From positions 11,481,447 to 11,545,446 of the forward strand of contig NC_092249.1 of NCBI RefSeq assembly GCF_036320965.1: 64,000 nucleotides of DNA, given 5' to 3'. The position numbers and the translations under genes were made by a program. This stretch comes from Panulirus ornatus (Eukaryota; Arthropoda; Malacostraca; Decapoda; Palinuridae). The notes beneath the pieces are model-generated. The model was not told where the DNA came from. It searched no databases and saw only the letters and a list, made by a program, of their open reading frames with translations. The first letter of the stretch is position 1. Each line of letters begins with the position of its first letter. Below are positions 35,328 through 47,658 of this stretch, in pieces.

Positions 35328-35745
35328 GAAGTGTCTGGGGTGAACCATGGAAAGTTCTGTGGGGCCTGGATGTGGAAAGGGAGCTGTGGTTTCAGTGCAT
35401 TATACATAACAGCTAGAGACTGAGTGTGAACGAATGTGGCCTTTGTTGTCTTTTCCTAGCACTACCTCGTGCACATGCTGGGGGAGGGGGCTGTTATTTC
35501 ATGAGTGGCAGGGTGGCAACGGGAATGAATGAGGGCAGACAGTATGAATTATGTACATGTGTATATATGTATATGTCTGTGTGAGTATATATATGTATAC
35601 GTTGAGATGTATAGGTATGTATATGTGAGTGTGTGGACGTGTATGTTTATACATGTGTATGTGGGTGGGTTGGGCCATTCTTTTGTCTGTTTCCTTGCGC
35701 TACCTCATTAACGCGGGAGACAGCAACAAAGTATAATAAAATAAA

Positions 35746-36698
35746 AAATAAATTAATTTTCAAATTATATTTGATGCTATGAAGAACAGCTTTGCAATGA
35801 TTATGAGGATAAATGGACACAATGAAAATCAGAGGGAAAGTTTCATGGCTCAATATGCCCTGATAATGATGTGACAAGCATCAGAAGAAGACCTAGCAAA
35901 CTATGACTGAGGAAATGATGATTAGGGAGATGGAATGAACGATTCCAACCTAGCCATGAACCTACCCTAAATGCCAAAGTTAAGATTTGGCAATGGGCAT
36001 AATAAGTGGATGCCCCAGTTGGGAGTAAGAATTATAAAAATGCCTTCAAAAAACCTACAAAGGCAGATATTGTGCACTTACAGGAGGAGAGTTCAGATGT
36101 GAAAATAAAGAGGTCAAGAGGATTGGACGAATGACTGCGATGAACAGAAACTAATACTGAATCATTTCAGATCATTATGGAGGAAAATGATACAGTCTTG
36201 AGTCCACAGGGATCACTCCAAGTAAGCTCAATGTATCAACATCCCTACACAGAGAATTTCAGCATATGGATGGGAACAAGATACATTTCCTAAGTTTCCT
36301 GATGGTCAAAGGGGGAATCCTCATGAATGCAACTCATTTTGGGGATAAAATATTGTGTTACTCACTTGTTGAGTTAGTAGATGCTCTATCTGCAGGTGAG
36401 AAACAGAAAATACACATAGAATCTAGTCACTACATAATCCAATACTGACTTAGCATGGCCCAGGTGTAACCTTAAGCTAAAAAAAAAACAGTCAATTTAA
36501 TGACAAAAACTCAGTACCAGTATGAAATAACAAGTATCATCTTCAAGTGTATCAGAAGCCAATGGAGCTCAAAATCACAGCATCTCTCATCACAGTCCGT
36601 GTTAGCAGTGTCCTCGTTCATGAATGGTTGAAAATAACAAGTATCAACTGTCTCTGTTCCTGGTAATAAGCTCCCTATAGAAAATACAAAATACTCAC
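35746..36698. other. Low-copy DNA, likely intron or flank of the host gene
   Basis: No repeat family recognised. It lies on the donor side of the exon at 36699-36956, so if that exon is real this is intronic. Confidence 0.5.
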
Positions 36699-36956
36699 CC
36701 CGAGCATCAGCTTCATTCTTTATTGGACTCTGGGCATTAGTCGAGGATTTTTCTCTAGAGCGTGAGCTCTTATTTTTGCTCCGTTCTTCTCTGGTTTGTT
36801 CCTCTTTTTTTGGCCTGCTCTTATCTCTAACTTTTTCAATTTCCTTTTGTGACTGTTTTTCAGTACGAGACTTGTCAGAGGATATCCTTCCTTTATTATG
36901 TTGTTCATTACTTCGTCTGCTGCTACCAGGTTCTTTCTGAGTAGTTGGGTGTTCCA
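36699..36956 (-). CDS. Probable host gene, internal exon b (86 codons, charged and disordered)
   Basis: On the minus strand an acceptor (attttcag at 36957-36964) precedes the exon, and a consensus donor gtgagtattt follows at 36689-36698. The exon is 258 bases and phase 1 at both ends. Read in the frame set by the upstream exon, it encodes V-E-H-P-T-T-Q-K-E-P-G and then a lysine, arginine, serine and glutamate-rich stretch (S-R-P-K-K-E-E-Q-T-R-E-E-R-S, S-R-S-R-E-K-S-S), with no globular domain. Composition resembles intrinsically disordered linkers of nuclear or cytoskeletal proteins. I do not recognise the gene. The match of phase and composition with the exon at 38166-38425 is the main support. 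Confidence 0.6.
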
Positions 36957-38165
36957 CTGAAAATGTAAATTTTTTTTAATCAATTTCCAAAATAACTAAA
37001 TAATGTGCTCATTCAATGTACACAATCATGTATACAGTCTATCTCATGAACCAACATATTCATGTGAAGATGGATTATATAAATTCTTTGGCAAGTGTCT
37101 CAAATCATGATATTTCTCTGGAAGCTGGTGATTTTCACTTATAAAACATGTTACAGTTGCACCAACATATATCAACACTATATAACATCACAAAATCACC
37201 AATGGCAAGGCTGTATCACTGTGAGTACAGTCTTGTGAAAAACCTTTTCACTTCAAGGGAGTCAACATTTCTTTGTAAATGGAAGTACAGAATCCTTAGG
37301 TTGCAGGAGCTGATAGAAAGAGGTCCTAGGTAGCACTTGAACTCTTCCAAATTGGTACTCAGGTAATAATAAATAAATAACAAATAAATAAGACCATTTT
37401 TTAAGGTGATCCTGTGGCTAAGCAACAATTTCATCCAAAAGCTTCAACAAATCAGAATCAAGGAAATGAGGTACTAAAACAAGAGACATGAACAGGCAGA
37501 GTATAATTGAAAGTTACTTTTAAGATCTGGTATCTATTTCTTATGCTTGTTTGCTGTTTCCCATGATAAAAAGATAGTGCCAAGACCAGACATAGGAACA
37601 ACACTCATCTTCTCACATTCACTCTCTAGCTGTCATATCTAATGATCCAAAACTAGAGCCCCCTTCCCTCTACAAGAAAGCCCCTACAGCCTTTCTGTAG
37701 TTTCTGTTGATCATTTCATGTGCTGTGGTTAAGCCCAGCAACAGAAGTCACCCCTGCATACCACATCTCTCCAAGTTGCTCTATCACATGCAAGTATTAT
37801 ACCCTTCTGCATGTTCGGGCCCCATTGAATCAAAACAACTTTCACTGCATCCTTCCATCTTATCCTTAGGCACCTTTCCTCCTTGTTCCTTCACTTCTGA
37901 TGTATATATCATCTTAGTAAGTCTCCCCTCACTCAATCTGTAAGATTAGGTAAGTATAATCATAAACTACTGACAGATCACTGTTATGAACATCACATTA
38001 GAAAATAGTTTAAAGTGTTTGCTAACTGTAAAATACCTTGTCCACTGGAATCAATTCAAAAGTTTTCAGTTTACTTTGGATACTCCTATCCATATGACAT
38101 CTACAGTCACAAAGATGAATTTGATACACTTTTCCACATAAATATAAATATACAAAATCTATTAC
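36957..38165 (-). other. Inferred intron of the host gene, with an old RTE fragment
   Basis: Bounded by donor gtaata (38160-38165) and acceptor cag (36957-36959) on the minus strand, 1,209 bases. It contains the diverged RTE 3' fragment at about 37530-37945, oriented the same way as the gene. The remaining sequence is AT-rich with nothing else recognised. Confidence 0.55.
37530..37945 (-). mobile_element. Ancient RTE 3' fragment in the intron
   Basis: A strongly diverged minus-strand match to the long-type RTE 3' UTR and C-terminal codons (ctctagctgtcat, catgttcgggcccc and ctcttagtaagtc-like blocks in order). Far more decayed than neighbouring copies. Confidence 0.7.
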
Positions 38166-38425
38166 CTCTTTGGCTTCGATGCTTCTTTGAGTTATCTGGT
38201 GCCCTTTCTCGATTAGTAGAAGATTTAGCTCCCTTTTTGTCACTACGCACATCATCATTCACCACCTTCTCCCTTCTGCTTTGACTGGATGAGGCATGGT
38301 CTCCTTTAATAGGGTTTGAAGATAGCTTCTTACCCTTCAGAGCACCATTTTCCACAATGTCTCCTCTACTTGGTTCCTTGTTTCTCCTACTCTTATCTTC
38401 TCTGTTTGAATTTGCATGCTCACCC
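38166..38425 (-). CDS. Probable host gene, internal exon a (charged and disordered)
   Basis: The acceptor side on the minus strand reads tactaaatctatctttctt then tcaag, giving a near-ideal branch point (tactaaat) and a pyrimidine tract. The donor gtaata follows the exon. Length is 260 bases, entering in phase 2 and leaving in phase 1. It encodes G-E-H-A-N-S-N-R-E-D-K-S-R-R-N-K-E-P-S-R-G, S-S-S-Q-S-R-R-E-K-V-V-N-D-D and S-K-K-H-R-S-Q-R: highly charged, serine-rich and probably disordered. It joins in frame to exon b. The gene is not recognised. The remaining exons are outside this stretch or hidden among repeats. Confidence 0.6.
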
Positions 38426-38494
38426 CTTGAAAGAAAGATAGATTTAGTATACAGAAACACTGATATATCTATATATACATCCCTATTTCCTGCA

Positions 38495-39896
38495 TTAGCA
38501 AGAGTGCCTGGAACAGATGAAAAAAGGCCACATTTGCCTGCATCAGTTTTCAAGCTGTAATGTGTAATACACCAAAACTACAGCTCCTTACCCACAATCA
38601 GCCTCCATGGACCTTTCCATGGTCTACCGCAAACACTTCAGATACCCTGGTACAGTCTATGAACAAAAAGTCAACCCAAATATACTACATCATTCTAGTT
38701 CACTCTATCCAATATATGGCATTCAATCTCCTGCATGTTCAGGCCCTGATCACTCAAAATCTTTTTCACTCCATCTTTCCACCTCCAGTTTGGTCTCCTA
38801 CTTCTTGTTCCCTCCAACTCCAACACATATTCTCTCTGTCAACCTTTCCTCACTCATGCTCTCCATATGTCCAAACCATTTCAACACACCCTCTTTTGCT
38901 CTCTCAACCACACTCTATTTATTACCACACATCTCACCCTTTCATTACTTACATGAGCAAACCCCCTCACGCCACAAATAGTCCTCAAACATTTCCTTTC
39001 CCAACACATCCACCCTCCTCTGTACAACACCATCTATAGCCGATGCCTTGCAACCATATAATATTCCTGGAACTACTATTCCTCCAAACATACCCATTTT
39101 TTTCTCTCCAATATAACGTTCTCTCTTTCGACAAATTCTTCATCACTCCCAGAACCTTCGCCCCCTCCCCACCCTTGTGACTCACTTCCACTTCCATGGT
39201 TCAATCCACTGCTAAGTCCACTGCCACATCTCTAAAACACCACTTCCTCCAATTTTTCTCTATTCAAACTTGCATCCCAATTATCTTGTCTCTCAACCCT
39301 ACTGAACCTAATAAGATTGCTCTTATTCACATATACTCTCAACTTTCTCCTTTCATACACTTTTCCAAACTTGGTCACCAGCCTCTGTAGTATCTCAGCC
39401 ACCAGAATCACCCACCAGAGTTGTATCATCAGCAAACAAAAACTGACTCACGTCAAGGCCCTCTCATCCACAACAGACTTCTTGCTTGACCCTCTCTCCA
39501 AAACTCTTGCATTTATCTCCCTAACCACCCCATCCATAAACAAATTAAACAACCATGGGGACATAACACACCCCTGCCACAAACCGACATTCACTGGGAA
39601 CCAATCACTCTCTCTCTTCCTACTCATACACATACCTTACATCCTTGGTAAGCACTTTTCACTGCTTCTAGCAACTTACCTCACACACCATATACACAAA
39701 GCATCTCTATCTACCCTATCATACACCTTCTCCAGATCCATAAAAGCTACACACAAATCCATCTGTTTTTCTAAGTATTTCTCACATACATTCTCCAAAG
39801 TAAACACCTGATCCACACATCTACCACTTCTGAAACCACACTGATCTTCCCCAATCTGATGCTCTGCACATGACTTTACCCTCTCAATCAATACCT
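38495..39896 (-). mobile_element. RTE-like LINE copy P, diverged, 5' truncated
   Basis: Minus-strand copy from the long 3' UTR (aaaaaggccacatttgcctg region) to the RT fingers (C-G-F-R-S-G-R), where it meets copy Q head to head at 39896/39897. Many indels; only short open frames (39448-39633, 39676-39957). It lies just upstream of host exon a. Confidence 0.82.
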
Positions 39897-40454
39897 CTGG
39901 TAAACAGAGAAGAGGTAGTAAACGCTTTGCGGAAGATGAAAGCCGGCAAGGCAGCAAGTTTGGATGGTATTGCAGTGGAATTTATTAAAAAAGGGGGTGA
40001 CTGTATTGTTGACTGGTTGGTAAGGTTATTTAATGTATGTATGACTCATGGTGAGGTGCCTGAGGATTGGCGGAATGCTTGCATAGTGCCATTGTACAAA
40101 AGCAAAGGGGATAAAAGTGAGTGCTCAAATTACAGAGGTATAAGTTTGTTGAGTATTTCTGGGATATCATATGGAAGGGTATTGATTGAGAGGGTGAAGG
40201 CATGTACAGAGCATCAGATTGGGGAAGAGCAGTGTGGTTTCAGAAGTGGTAGAGGATGTGTGGATCAGGTGTTTGCTTTGAAGAATGTATGTGAGAAATA
40301 CTTCGAAAAGCAAATGGATTTGTATGTAGCATTTATGGATCTGGAGAAGGCATATGATAGAGTAGATAGAGATGCTGTGTGGAAGGTATTAAGAATATAT
40401 GGTGTGGGAGGCAAAGTTGTTAGAAGCAGTGAAAAGTTCTTATCGAGGATGTAA
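39870..40454 (+). pseudogene. RTE RT fingers and motif A fragment (copy Q)
   Basis: A 194-codon stretch; the first nine codons belong to copy P read antisense. The rest encodes K-M-K-A-G-K-A-A-S-L-D-G, P-L-Y-K-S-K-G-D-K, C-G-F-R-S-G-R-G-C and M-D-L-E-K-A-Y-D-R-V-D. It is lost by a frameshift after Y-G-V-G-G-K. Inactive. Confidence 0.78.
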
Positions 40455-41745
40455 GGCATGTGTATGCGTAGGAAGAGAGGAAAGTGATTGGTTCTCAGTG
40501 AGTGTTGGTTTGCGGCAGGGGTGTGTGATGTCTCCATGGTTGTTTAATTTGTTTATGGATGGGGTTGTTAGGGAGGTGAATGCAAGAGTTTTGGAAAGGG
40601 GCAAGTATGCAGTCTGTTGTGGATGAGAGAGCTTGGGAAGTGAGTCAGTTGTTGTTCGCTGATGATACAGCGCTGGTGGCTGATTCGTTTGAGAAACTGC
40701 AGAAGCTGGTGACTGAGCTTGGTAAAGTGTGTGAAAGAAGAGAGCTGAGAGTAAATGTGAATAAGAGCAAGGTTATTAGGTACAGTAGGGTTGAGGGACA
40801 AGTCAATTGGGAGGTAAGTTTGAATGGAGAAAAACTGGAGGAAGTGAAGTGTTTTAGATATCTGGGAGTGGATTTGGCAGCGGGTGGAAACATGGAAGCG
40901 GAAGTGAATCATAAGGTGGGGGAGGGGGCGAAAGTTCTGGGAGCGTTGAAGAATATGTAGAAGTCGAGAACATTATCTTGGAAAGCAAAAATGGGTATGT
41001 TTGAAGGAATAGTGGTTCCAACAATGTTGTATGGTTGCGAGGAGATTTGTGGTATAAAAAGAATGTGGTTGAGAGAGCGGAAGAGGGTGTATTGAAATGG
41101 TTTGGTCACATGGAGAGAATGACTGAGGAAAGATTTACAAAGAGGATATATATGGCAGAGGTGGAGGGAACGAGAAGTGGGAGACCAAATTGGAGGTGAA
41201 AGGATGGAGTGAAAAAGATTTTGAGTGATCGGGGCCTGAACATGGAGGAGGGTGAAAGGTATGCAATGATTAGAGTGCATTGGAATGATATGGTATACCG
41301 GGGTCGATGTGCTGTTAATGAATTGAACCAGGGCATGTGTAGCGTCTGGGTTAAACCATGGAGGTTTTTTTGGGCCTAGATGTGGAAAGGGAGCTGTGGT
41401 TTCGGTGCATTACACATTACAGCTAGAGACTAAGTGCGAACGAATGCGGTCTTTATTGTCTTTTCCTAGTGCTACCTTGCATGCACGCAGGGGAGGCAGG
41501 TGTTATTTCATGTGTGGTGGGGTGGCGGCGGGAATGGAGGAAGGCAGCATGTATGAATATGTACATGTGTAAATATGTATATGTCTGTGTATGTATATGT
41601 ATGCATATGTTGAAATATATAGGTTTGTATATGTGCCTGTGTGGGCGTTCAATACCTGTGTACGTGGGTGGGTTGGGCCATTCTTTCATCTGTTTCCTTG
41701 CGCTACCTCGCTAAGCAGAAGACAGCAACAAAGTATAACAGATAA
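39897..41745 (+). mobile_element. RTE-like LINE copy Q, 5' truncated
   Basis: Plus-strand copy from L-V-N-R-E-E-V-V-N-A-L-R-K-M to the terminal 3' block and A-rich tail. Open stretches 39870-40454 (fingers and motif A), 40399-40626 and 40580-40960 (L-L-F-A-D-D-T-A-L). An internal deletion near 41040 removes much of the thumb. It starts exactly where copy P stops, in opposite orientation. Confidence 0.83.
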
Positions 41746-41789
41746 ATATATAACTCAAGTCGTTTTATTCCGCGTCATCGAGGTATCGC

Positions 41790-42671
41790 TTCACATGCCC
41801 TGGTTCAATCCACTGACAGCACGTCGACCCCAGTATACCACATCGTTCCAATTCACTCTATTCCTTGCAAGCCCTTCACCCTCCTGCATGTTCAGGCCCC
41901 GATCACTCAAAATCTTTTTCACTCCATCTTTCCACCTCCAATTTGGTCTCCCACTTCTCCTCGTTCCCTTCACCTCTGACACATCTATCCTCTTGGTCAA
42001 TCTTTCCTCACTCATTCTCTCCATGTGACCAAATCATTTCAAAACACCCTCTTCTGCTCTCTCAACCACACTCTTTTTATTACCACACATCTCTCTTACC
42101 CTTACATTACTTACTTGATCAAACCACCTCACACCACATATTGTCCTCAAACATCTCACTTCCAGCACATCCACCCTCCTGCGCACAACTCTATCCATAG
42201 CCCACGCCTTGCAACCATACAACATTGTTGGAACCACTATTCCTTCAAACATACCCATTTTTGCTTTCCGAGATAATGTTCTCGACTTCCACACATTTTT
42301 CAAGGCTCCCAGAATTTTCGCCCCCTCCCCCACCCTATGATCCACTTCCACTTCCATGGTTCCATCCACTGCCAAATCCACTCCCAGATATCTAAAACAC
42401 TTCACTTCCTCCAGTTTTTCTCCATTCAAACTCACCTCCCAATTGACTTGACCCTCAACCCTACTGTACCTAATAACCTTACTCTTATTCACATTTACTC
42501 TCAACTTTCTTCTTTCACACACCTTACCAAACTCAGTCACCAGCTTCTGCAGTTTCTCGCATGAATCAGCCACCAGCACTGTATCATCAGTGAACAACAA
42601 CTGACTCACTTACCAAGCTCTCTCATCCATAACAGACTGCATACTTGCCCCTCTCTCCAAAACTCTTGCAT
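41790..42671 (-). mobile_element. RTE-like LINE copy R, C-terminal RT fragment
   Basis: Minus-strand segment from the last codons (N-G-L-N-Q-G-M) to L-E-R-G-A-S-M-Q-S-V. The 3' UTR is missing. Open stretch 42034-42609 covers L-L-F-T-D-D through V-V-E-R-A-E-E-G-V-L-K. Its right edge meets a T run (42673) that is the tail of copy S. Confidence 0.82.
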
Positions 42672-42672
42672 T

Positions 42673-45192
42673 TTTTTTTTTTCTAAATCAAGGTATTGCA
42701 AGGAAGCAGACTGAGAATGGTCCAACCACTTATATACACATGCATAAACATAAATGCCTATACATGCACATATACATACATATACATATCGATGTATAGA
42801 TACATATACAGAGACATATACATATTTACACATGTACATATTCATAATTGCTTCCTTCATCCATTCCTATTGCTACCTTGCCACACAGGAAGTAGCATCC
42901 CTTCAGCAAGGTAGCACCAGGAAAAGAAAAATATGCCACATTCATTCACACTTAGTCATTACCTTCCCATGGTTTACCCTAGATGCTTCACATGGCCTGG
43001 TTTAGTTCAATGACAGCGCGTCAACCCCGGTATACCACATCATTCCAAATCACTCTGTTCCTTGCATGCCTCTCACCCTCATGTATGTTCAGGCCCCAAT
43101 TGCTCAAAATCTTTTTCACTTAATCCTTCCTCCTCCAATTTTGTCTCCCGCATTTCCTTGTTCCCTCCACCTATGACACACATATCCTCTTTGTCAGTCT
43201 TTCCTCACTCATTCTCTCCATGTGTCCAAACCATTTCAACACATCCTCTTCTGCTCTCTCTCAACCACACATCTCTCTTACCCTTTCATTACTTACTCGA
43301 TCAAACCACATCACAACACAAATTGTCCTCAAACATTTTATTTCGAATACATCCACCCTCCTCCATACAACCCTATCTATAGCCCATTCCTTGCAACCAT
43401 ATAACATTGTTGGAACCGCTATTTCTTCAAACATACCCATTTTTGCTCTTCAAGATAATGTTCTCGTCTTCCACACATTCTTCAACGCTCCCAAAATATT
43501 CACCCCTCCCTCCACCTGTGGCCCACTTCTGCTTCCATGGTTCCATCCACTGCTAAGTCCACTCCCAGATATCTAAAACACTTCACTTCCTCCAGTTTTT
43601 CTCCATTCAAACTTACCTCCCAATCAACTTATTCCTCAACCTTATCGAACCTAATAACCTTGCTTTTATTCACATTTACTCTTAGCTTTCTCCTTTCACA
43701 CACTTTACCAAACTCAATCACCAACCTCTGCAGTTTCTCACCCGAAGCAGATGCCACCACTGTATCATCAGTGAACAACAACTGACTCACTTCCCAAGCC
43801 CTCTCATCCACAACAGACTGCATACTTACCCCTCTTTCAAAACATCTTGTATTCACCATCCTAACCACCCCATCTGTGAACTAATTAACAAACATGGGGA
43901 CATCATACACCCCTGCCACAAACTAACATTCTCTGGAACCAATCACTCTCCTCTCTTCCTACTCGTACACATGCCTTATATAATTGGTAAAAACATTTCA
44001 CTGCTTCTAGCAACTTACCTCCCATAGCATATACTCTTAAAACCTTCCACAAAGCATCTCTATCAACCCTGTCAGATGCCTTCTGCAGATCCATAAGTGC
44101 TTTATATAAATCCATATGTTTTTCCATGTATTTCTCATTTACATTATTCAAAGCAAACACCTCATCCACAAATCCTTTACCACTTCTGAAACCATCATCC
44201 CTGATCCTCTCACTTCACACACCACCCTGAAGAAAACACCCTGCATCTGCCACTTTATCATCAAACACATTCAACAAACCTTTATAATACTCTCTGAATC
44301 TCCTTCTGACTTCATCTCTATACTTGTTATTACCTCTTGTCTTACGCATGTTGTTTACCTCCTAAATTATCTTTTTATTCTCTAAGATTTAATGATACTC
44401 TCTCACCTCATCTTTCATTTGCCCTCTTTTTCACCTCTTGCACCTTTCTCTTGACCTCCTGGTGCTTTACTTTATACATCTCCCAGTTATTTGCACTACT
44501 TACCTGTCAAGAATTGTCCAAATGCTTCTCTTCTCTTTCACCAACAAATCTACTTCATCCCACCACTCAATACCCTTTCTAATCTGCCAACCTTCCACCT
44601 TTCTCATGCCACATGCATTTTTTGCACAAACCATCACTGCTTCCATCAATACGTCCCATTCCTCACCCACACCCATTATTTGCTCTCACCTTTTGCCATT
44701 CTATCCTCAATCTCTCATGGTAGTTCCTCACACTAGTTTCCTTTCCAAGCTCCCCAAGATTCTCTTTTCTTTTTTTGGAAACCTCTACAAATCTTCTCCT
44801 TTCCCTCCAGAAGATATTGATCAGAATCCCTCCAGCTGCCCCTCTCAGAACATTAACATCCAAAAGTCTCTCTTTTACACGCCTATCAATTAACACATAA
44901 TCCAATAACGCCCTTTGACTACCTCTCCTGCTCACATACGTATACTTATGTATATCTCTCTTTTTAAACCAAGGGTTCCCAATCACCAGTTCTTATTAAG
45001 CACACAAATCCACAAACTTCTCACTATTTACATTTACAACACTGAACACCCCATGCACACCAATTATACCCTCAGTTGCCACATTATTCACCTTCACATT
45101 CAAATCACCCATCACCATAACCCAGTCTCTTGCATCAAAGCTGCTAACACACTGACTGAACTGCTCCCAAAACACTTCCCTCTCATGATCTT
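42673..45192 (-). mobile_element. RTE-like LINE copy S, old, nearly full coding span
   Basis: Minus-strand diverged copy: 3' tail near 42683-42960, RT at 43000-44170, linker at 44180-44680, endonuclease at 44663-45192 (ends at H-E-R-E-V-F-W). Many indels, with only fragments open (43629-43868, 43903-44169, 44663-44986). It stops at ctctcatgatctt, joined to an oppositely oriented RTE tail. Confidence 0.8.
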
Positions 45193-45276
45193 ATGGTGCA
45201 TTACACATGACAGGTAGAGACTGAGCATGAATGAATGTGGCTTTTTTCTGTTCTCATGGCTCGACCTCACTGAAGT

Positions 45277-45341
<65 letters not shown>

Positions 45342-45410
45342 TGGTAGGGTAGCAACAGGAATGGATGAAGGCAAGCATGTATGTATATGTATATGTATAT
45401 ATATGTATAT
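45193..45410 (+). mobile_element. RTE 3' UTR fragment T with expanded GT repeat
   Basis: Plus-strand long-type 3' UTR piece (ggtgcattacacatgacagg then tgactgagc-like block) in which the segment after the internal tail block has become (GT)32. It ends in TA/TG-rich sequence and abuts copy U. Confidence 0.75.
45277..45340. repeat. (GT)n microsatellite, about 32 units
   Basis: A pure GT run of about 64 bases replaces part of an RTE 3' UTR. Confidence 0.95.
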
Positions 45411-45893
45411 ATGAACTGGAACGATGTGGTATACCAGGGCCAATGTGCTGTCAATGGATTGAACCAGGGCATGTGAAGCGTCTGGGGTAAACCATGGAAA
45501 GTTCTGTGGGGCCTGGATGTGGAAAGGGAGCTGTGGTTTCGGTGCATTATTACATGACAGCTAGAGACTGAGTGTGAACGAATGTGGCCTTTGTTGTCTT
45601 TTCCTAGCGCTACCTCGCACACATGAGGGGGAAGGGGGTTGTTATTTCATGTGTGGCTGGGTGGCGATGGGAATGAATGAAGGCAGACAGTATGAATTAT
45701 CTACATGTGCATATATGTATATGTCTGTGTGTGTGTGTATATATGTATACGTTGAGATGTATAGGTATGTATATTTGTGTGTGTGGACGTGTATTTATAT
45801 ACATGTGTATGTGGGTGGGTTGGGCCATTCTTTCGTCTGTTTCCTTGCGCTACCTCGCTAACGCGGGAGACAGCGACAAAGCAAAATAAATAT
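45411..45893 (+). mobile_element. RTE long-type 3' UTR fragment U
   Basis: Plus-strand fragment starting at codons for N-W-N-D-V-V-Y-Q-G and running through the full long 3' UTR to cgctacctcgctaacgcggg and an A-rich tail at about 45890. It shows both tail-like blocks clearly: the internal one at 45604-45621 and the terminal one at 45846-45870. Confidence 0.85.
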
Positions 45894-46371
45894 TTTTTTT
45901 TTCCCGCTGTCTCCCGCGTTTGCGAGGTAGCGCAAGGAAACAGACGAAAGAAATGGCCCAACCCACCCCCATACACATGTATATACATACGTCCACACAC
46001 GCAAATATACATACCTACACAGCCTTCCATGGTTTACCCCAGACGCTTCACATGCCCTGATTCAATCCACTGACAGCACGTCAACCCCGGTATACCACAT
46101 CGATCCAATTCACTCTATTCCTTGCCCTCCTTTCACCCTCCTGCATGTTCAGGCCCCGATCACACAAAATCTTTTTCACTCCATCTTTCCATCTCCAATT
46201 TGGTCTCCCACTTCTCCTAGTTCCCTCCACCTCCGACACATATATCCTCTTGGTCAATCTTTCCTCACTCATTCTCTCCATGTGCCCAAACCATTTCAAA
46301 ACACCCTCTTCTGCTCTCTCAACCACGCTCTTTTTATTTCCACACATCTCTCTTACCCTTACGTTACTTAC

Positions 46372-47658
46372 TCAATCAAACCACCTCACACCACACATTG
46401 TCCTCAAACATCTCATTTCCAGTACATCCATCCTCCTGCGCACAACTCTATCCACAGCCCACACCTCGCAACCATACAACATTGTTGGAACCACTATTCC
46501 TTCAAACATACCCATTTTTGCTTTCCGAGATAATGTTCTCGACTTCCACACATCCTTCAAGGCTCCCAGGATTTTCGCCCCCTCCTCCACCCTATGATCC
46601 ACTTCCGCTTCCATGGTTCCATCCGCTGCCAGATCCACTCCCAGATATCTAAAACACTTTACTTCCTCCAGTTTTTCTCTATTCAAACTTACCTCCCAAT
46701 TGACTTGACCCTCAACCCTACTGTACCTGATAACCTTGCTCTTATTCACATTTACTCTTAACTTTCTTCTTTCACACACTTTACCAAACTCAGTCACCAG
46801 CTTCTGCAGTTTCTCACATGAATCAGCCACCAGCGCTGTATCATCAGCGAACAACAACTGACTCACTTCCCAAGCTCTCTCATCGCCAGCAGACTTCATA
46901 CTCGCCCCTCTTTCCAAAACTCTTGCATCTACCTCCCTAACAACCCCATCATTAAACAAATTAAACAACCATGGAGACATCACACACCCCTGCCGCAAAC
47001 AATCATTCACTGAGAACCAATCACTTTCCTCTCTTCATACACGTACACATGCCATACATCCTCGATAAAAACTTTTCACTGCTTCTAACAACTTGCCCCC
47101 CACACCATATATTCTTAATACCTTCCACAGAGGATCTCTATCAACTCTATCATATGCCTTCTCCAGATCCATAAATGCTACATACAAATCCATTTGCTTT
47201 TCTAAGTATTTCTCACATGCATTCTTCAAAGCAAACACCTGATCCACACATCCTCTACCACTTCTGAAACCACACTGCTCTTCCCCAATCTGATGCTCTG
47301 TACATGCCTTCACCCTCTCAATCAATACCCTCCCATATAATTTACCAGGAATACTCAACAAACTTATACATCTGTAATTTGAGCACTCACTCTTATCCCC
47401 TTTGCCTTTGTACAATTGCACTATGCACGCATTCCGCCAATCCTCAGGCACCTCACCATGAGTCATACATACATTAAATAACCTTACCAACCAGTCAATA
47501 ATACAGTCACCCCCTTTTTTAATAAATTCCACTGCAATACCATCCAAACCTGCTGCCTTGCCAGCTTTCATCTTCCGCAAAGCTTTTACTACCTCTTCTC
47601 TGTTTACCAAATCATTTTCCCTAACCCTCTCACTTTGCACACCACCTCGACCAAACAC
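46372..47658 (-). pseudogene. RTE reverse transcriptase, two lesions (copy V)
   Basis: 47035-47658 encodes E-R-V-R-E-N-D-L-V-N-R-E-E through G-L-D-G-I-A-V-E-F, L-Y-K-G-K-G, F-R-S-G-R-G and M-D-L-E-K-A-Y-D. 46372-47010 encodes L-R-Q-G-C-V-M-S-P-W-L-F and L-L-F-A-D-D-T-A-L to the thumb. The gap between them is a frameshift near 47035 (C-V-R-V followed by a change of frame). A stop at about 46370 separates the tail (V-R-W-F-D-stop instead of V-R-W-F-D-R). All catalytic residues are retained. Confidence 0.83.

Larger units (their letters stand above)
31082..35745 (+). mobile_element. RTE-like LINE copy M, full length, split by a nested insertion
   Basis: Plus-strand copy with the family 5' end (atccctggggataggggag), 5' UTR to 31248, endonuclease to 31828, then an inserted RTE (31829-32954). 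The element resumes at the same codons (32967) and continues through endonuclease C terminus, linker, RT and long 3' UTR to the terminal cgctacctcattaacgcggg and A-rich tail at about 35745. Without the insertion it is about 3.5 kb. Several frameshifts break the RT. Confidence 0.88.

Noticed and set aside
36266..36448. 60-codon plus-strand frame as an exon
   Set aside because: No convincing splice signals or coding bias, and it is opposite to the better supported minus-strand exons.
38895..41745. Twin-primed single RTE insertion explaining copies P and Q
   Set aside because: Twin priming gives adjoining, non-overlapping element segments with one 3' tail. Here the segments overlap and both have tails.
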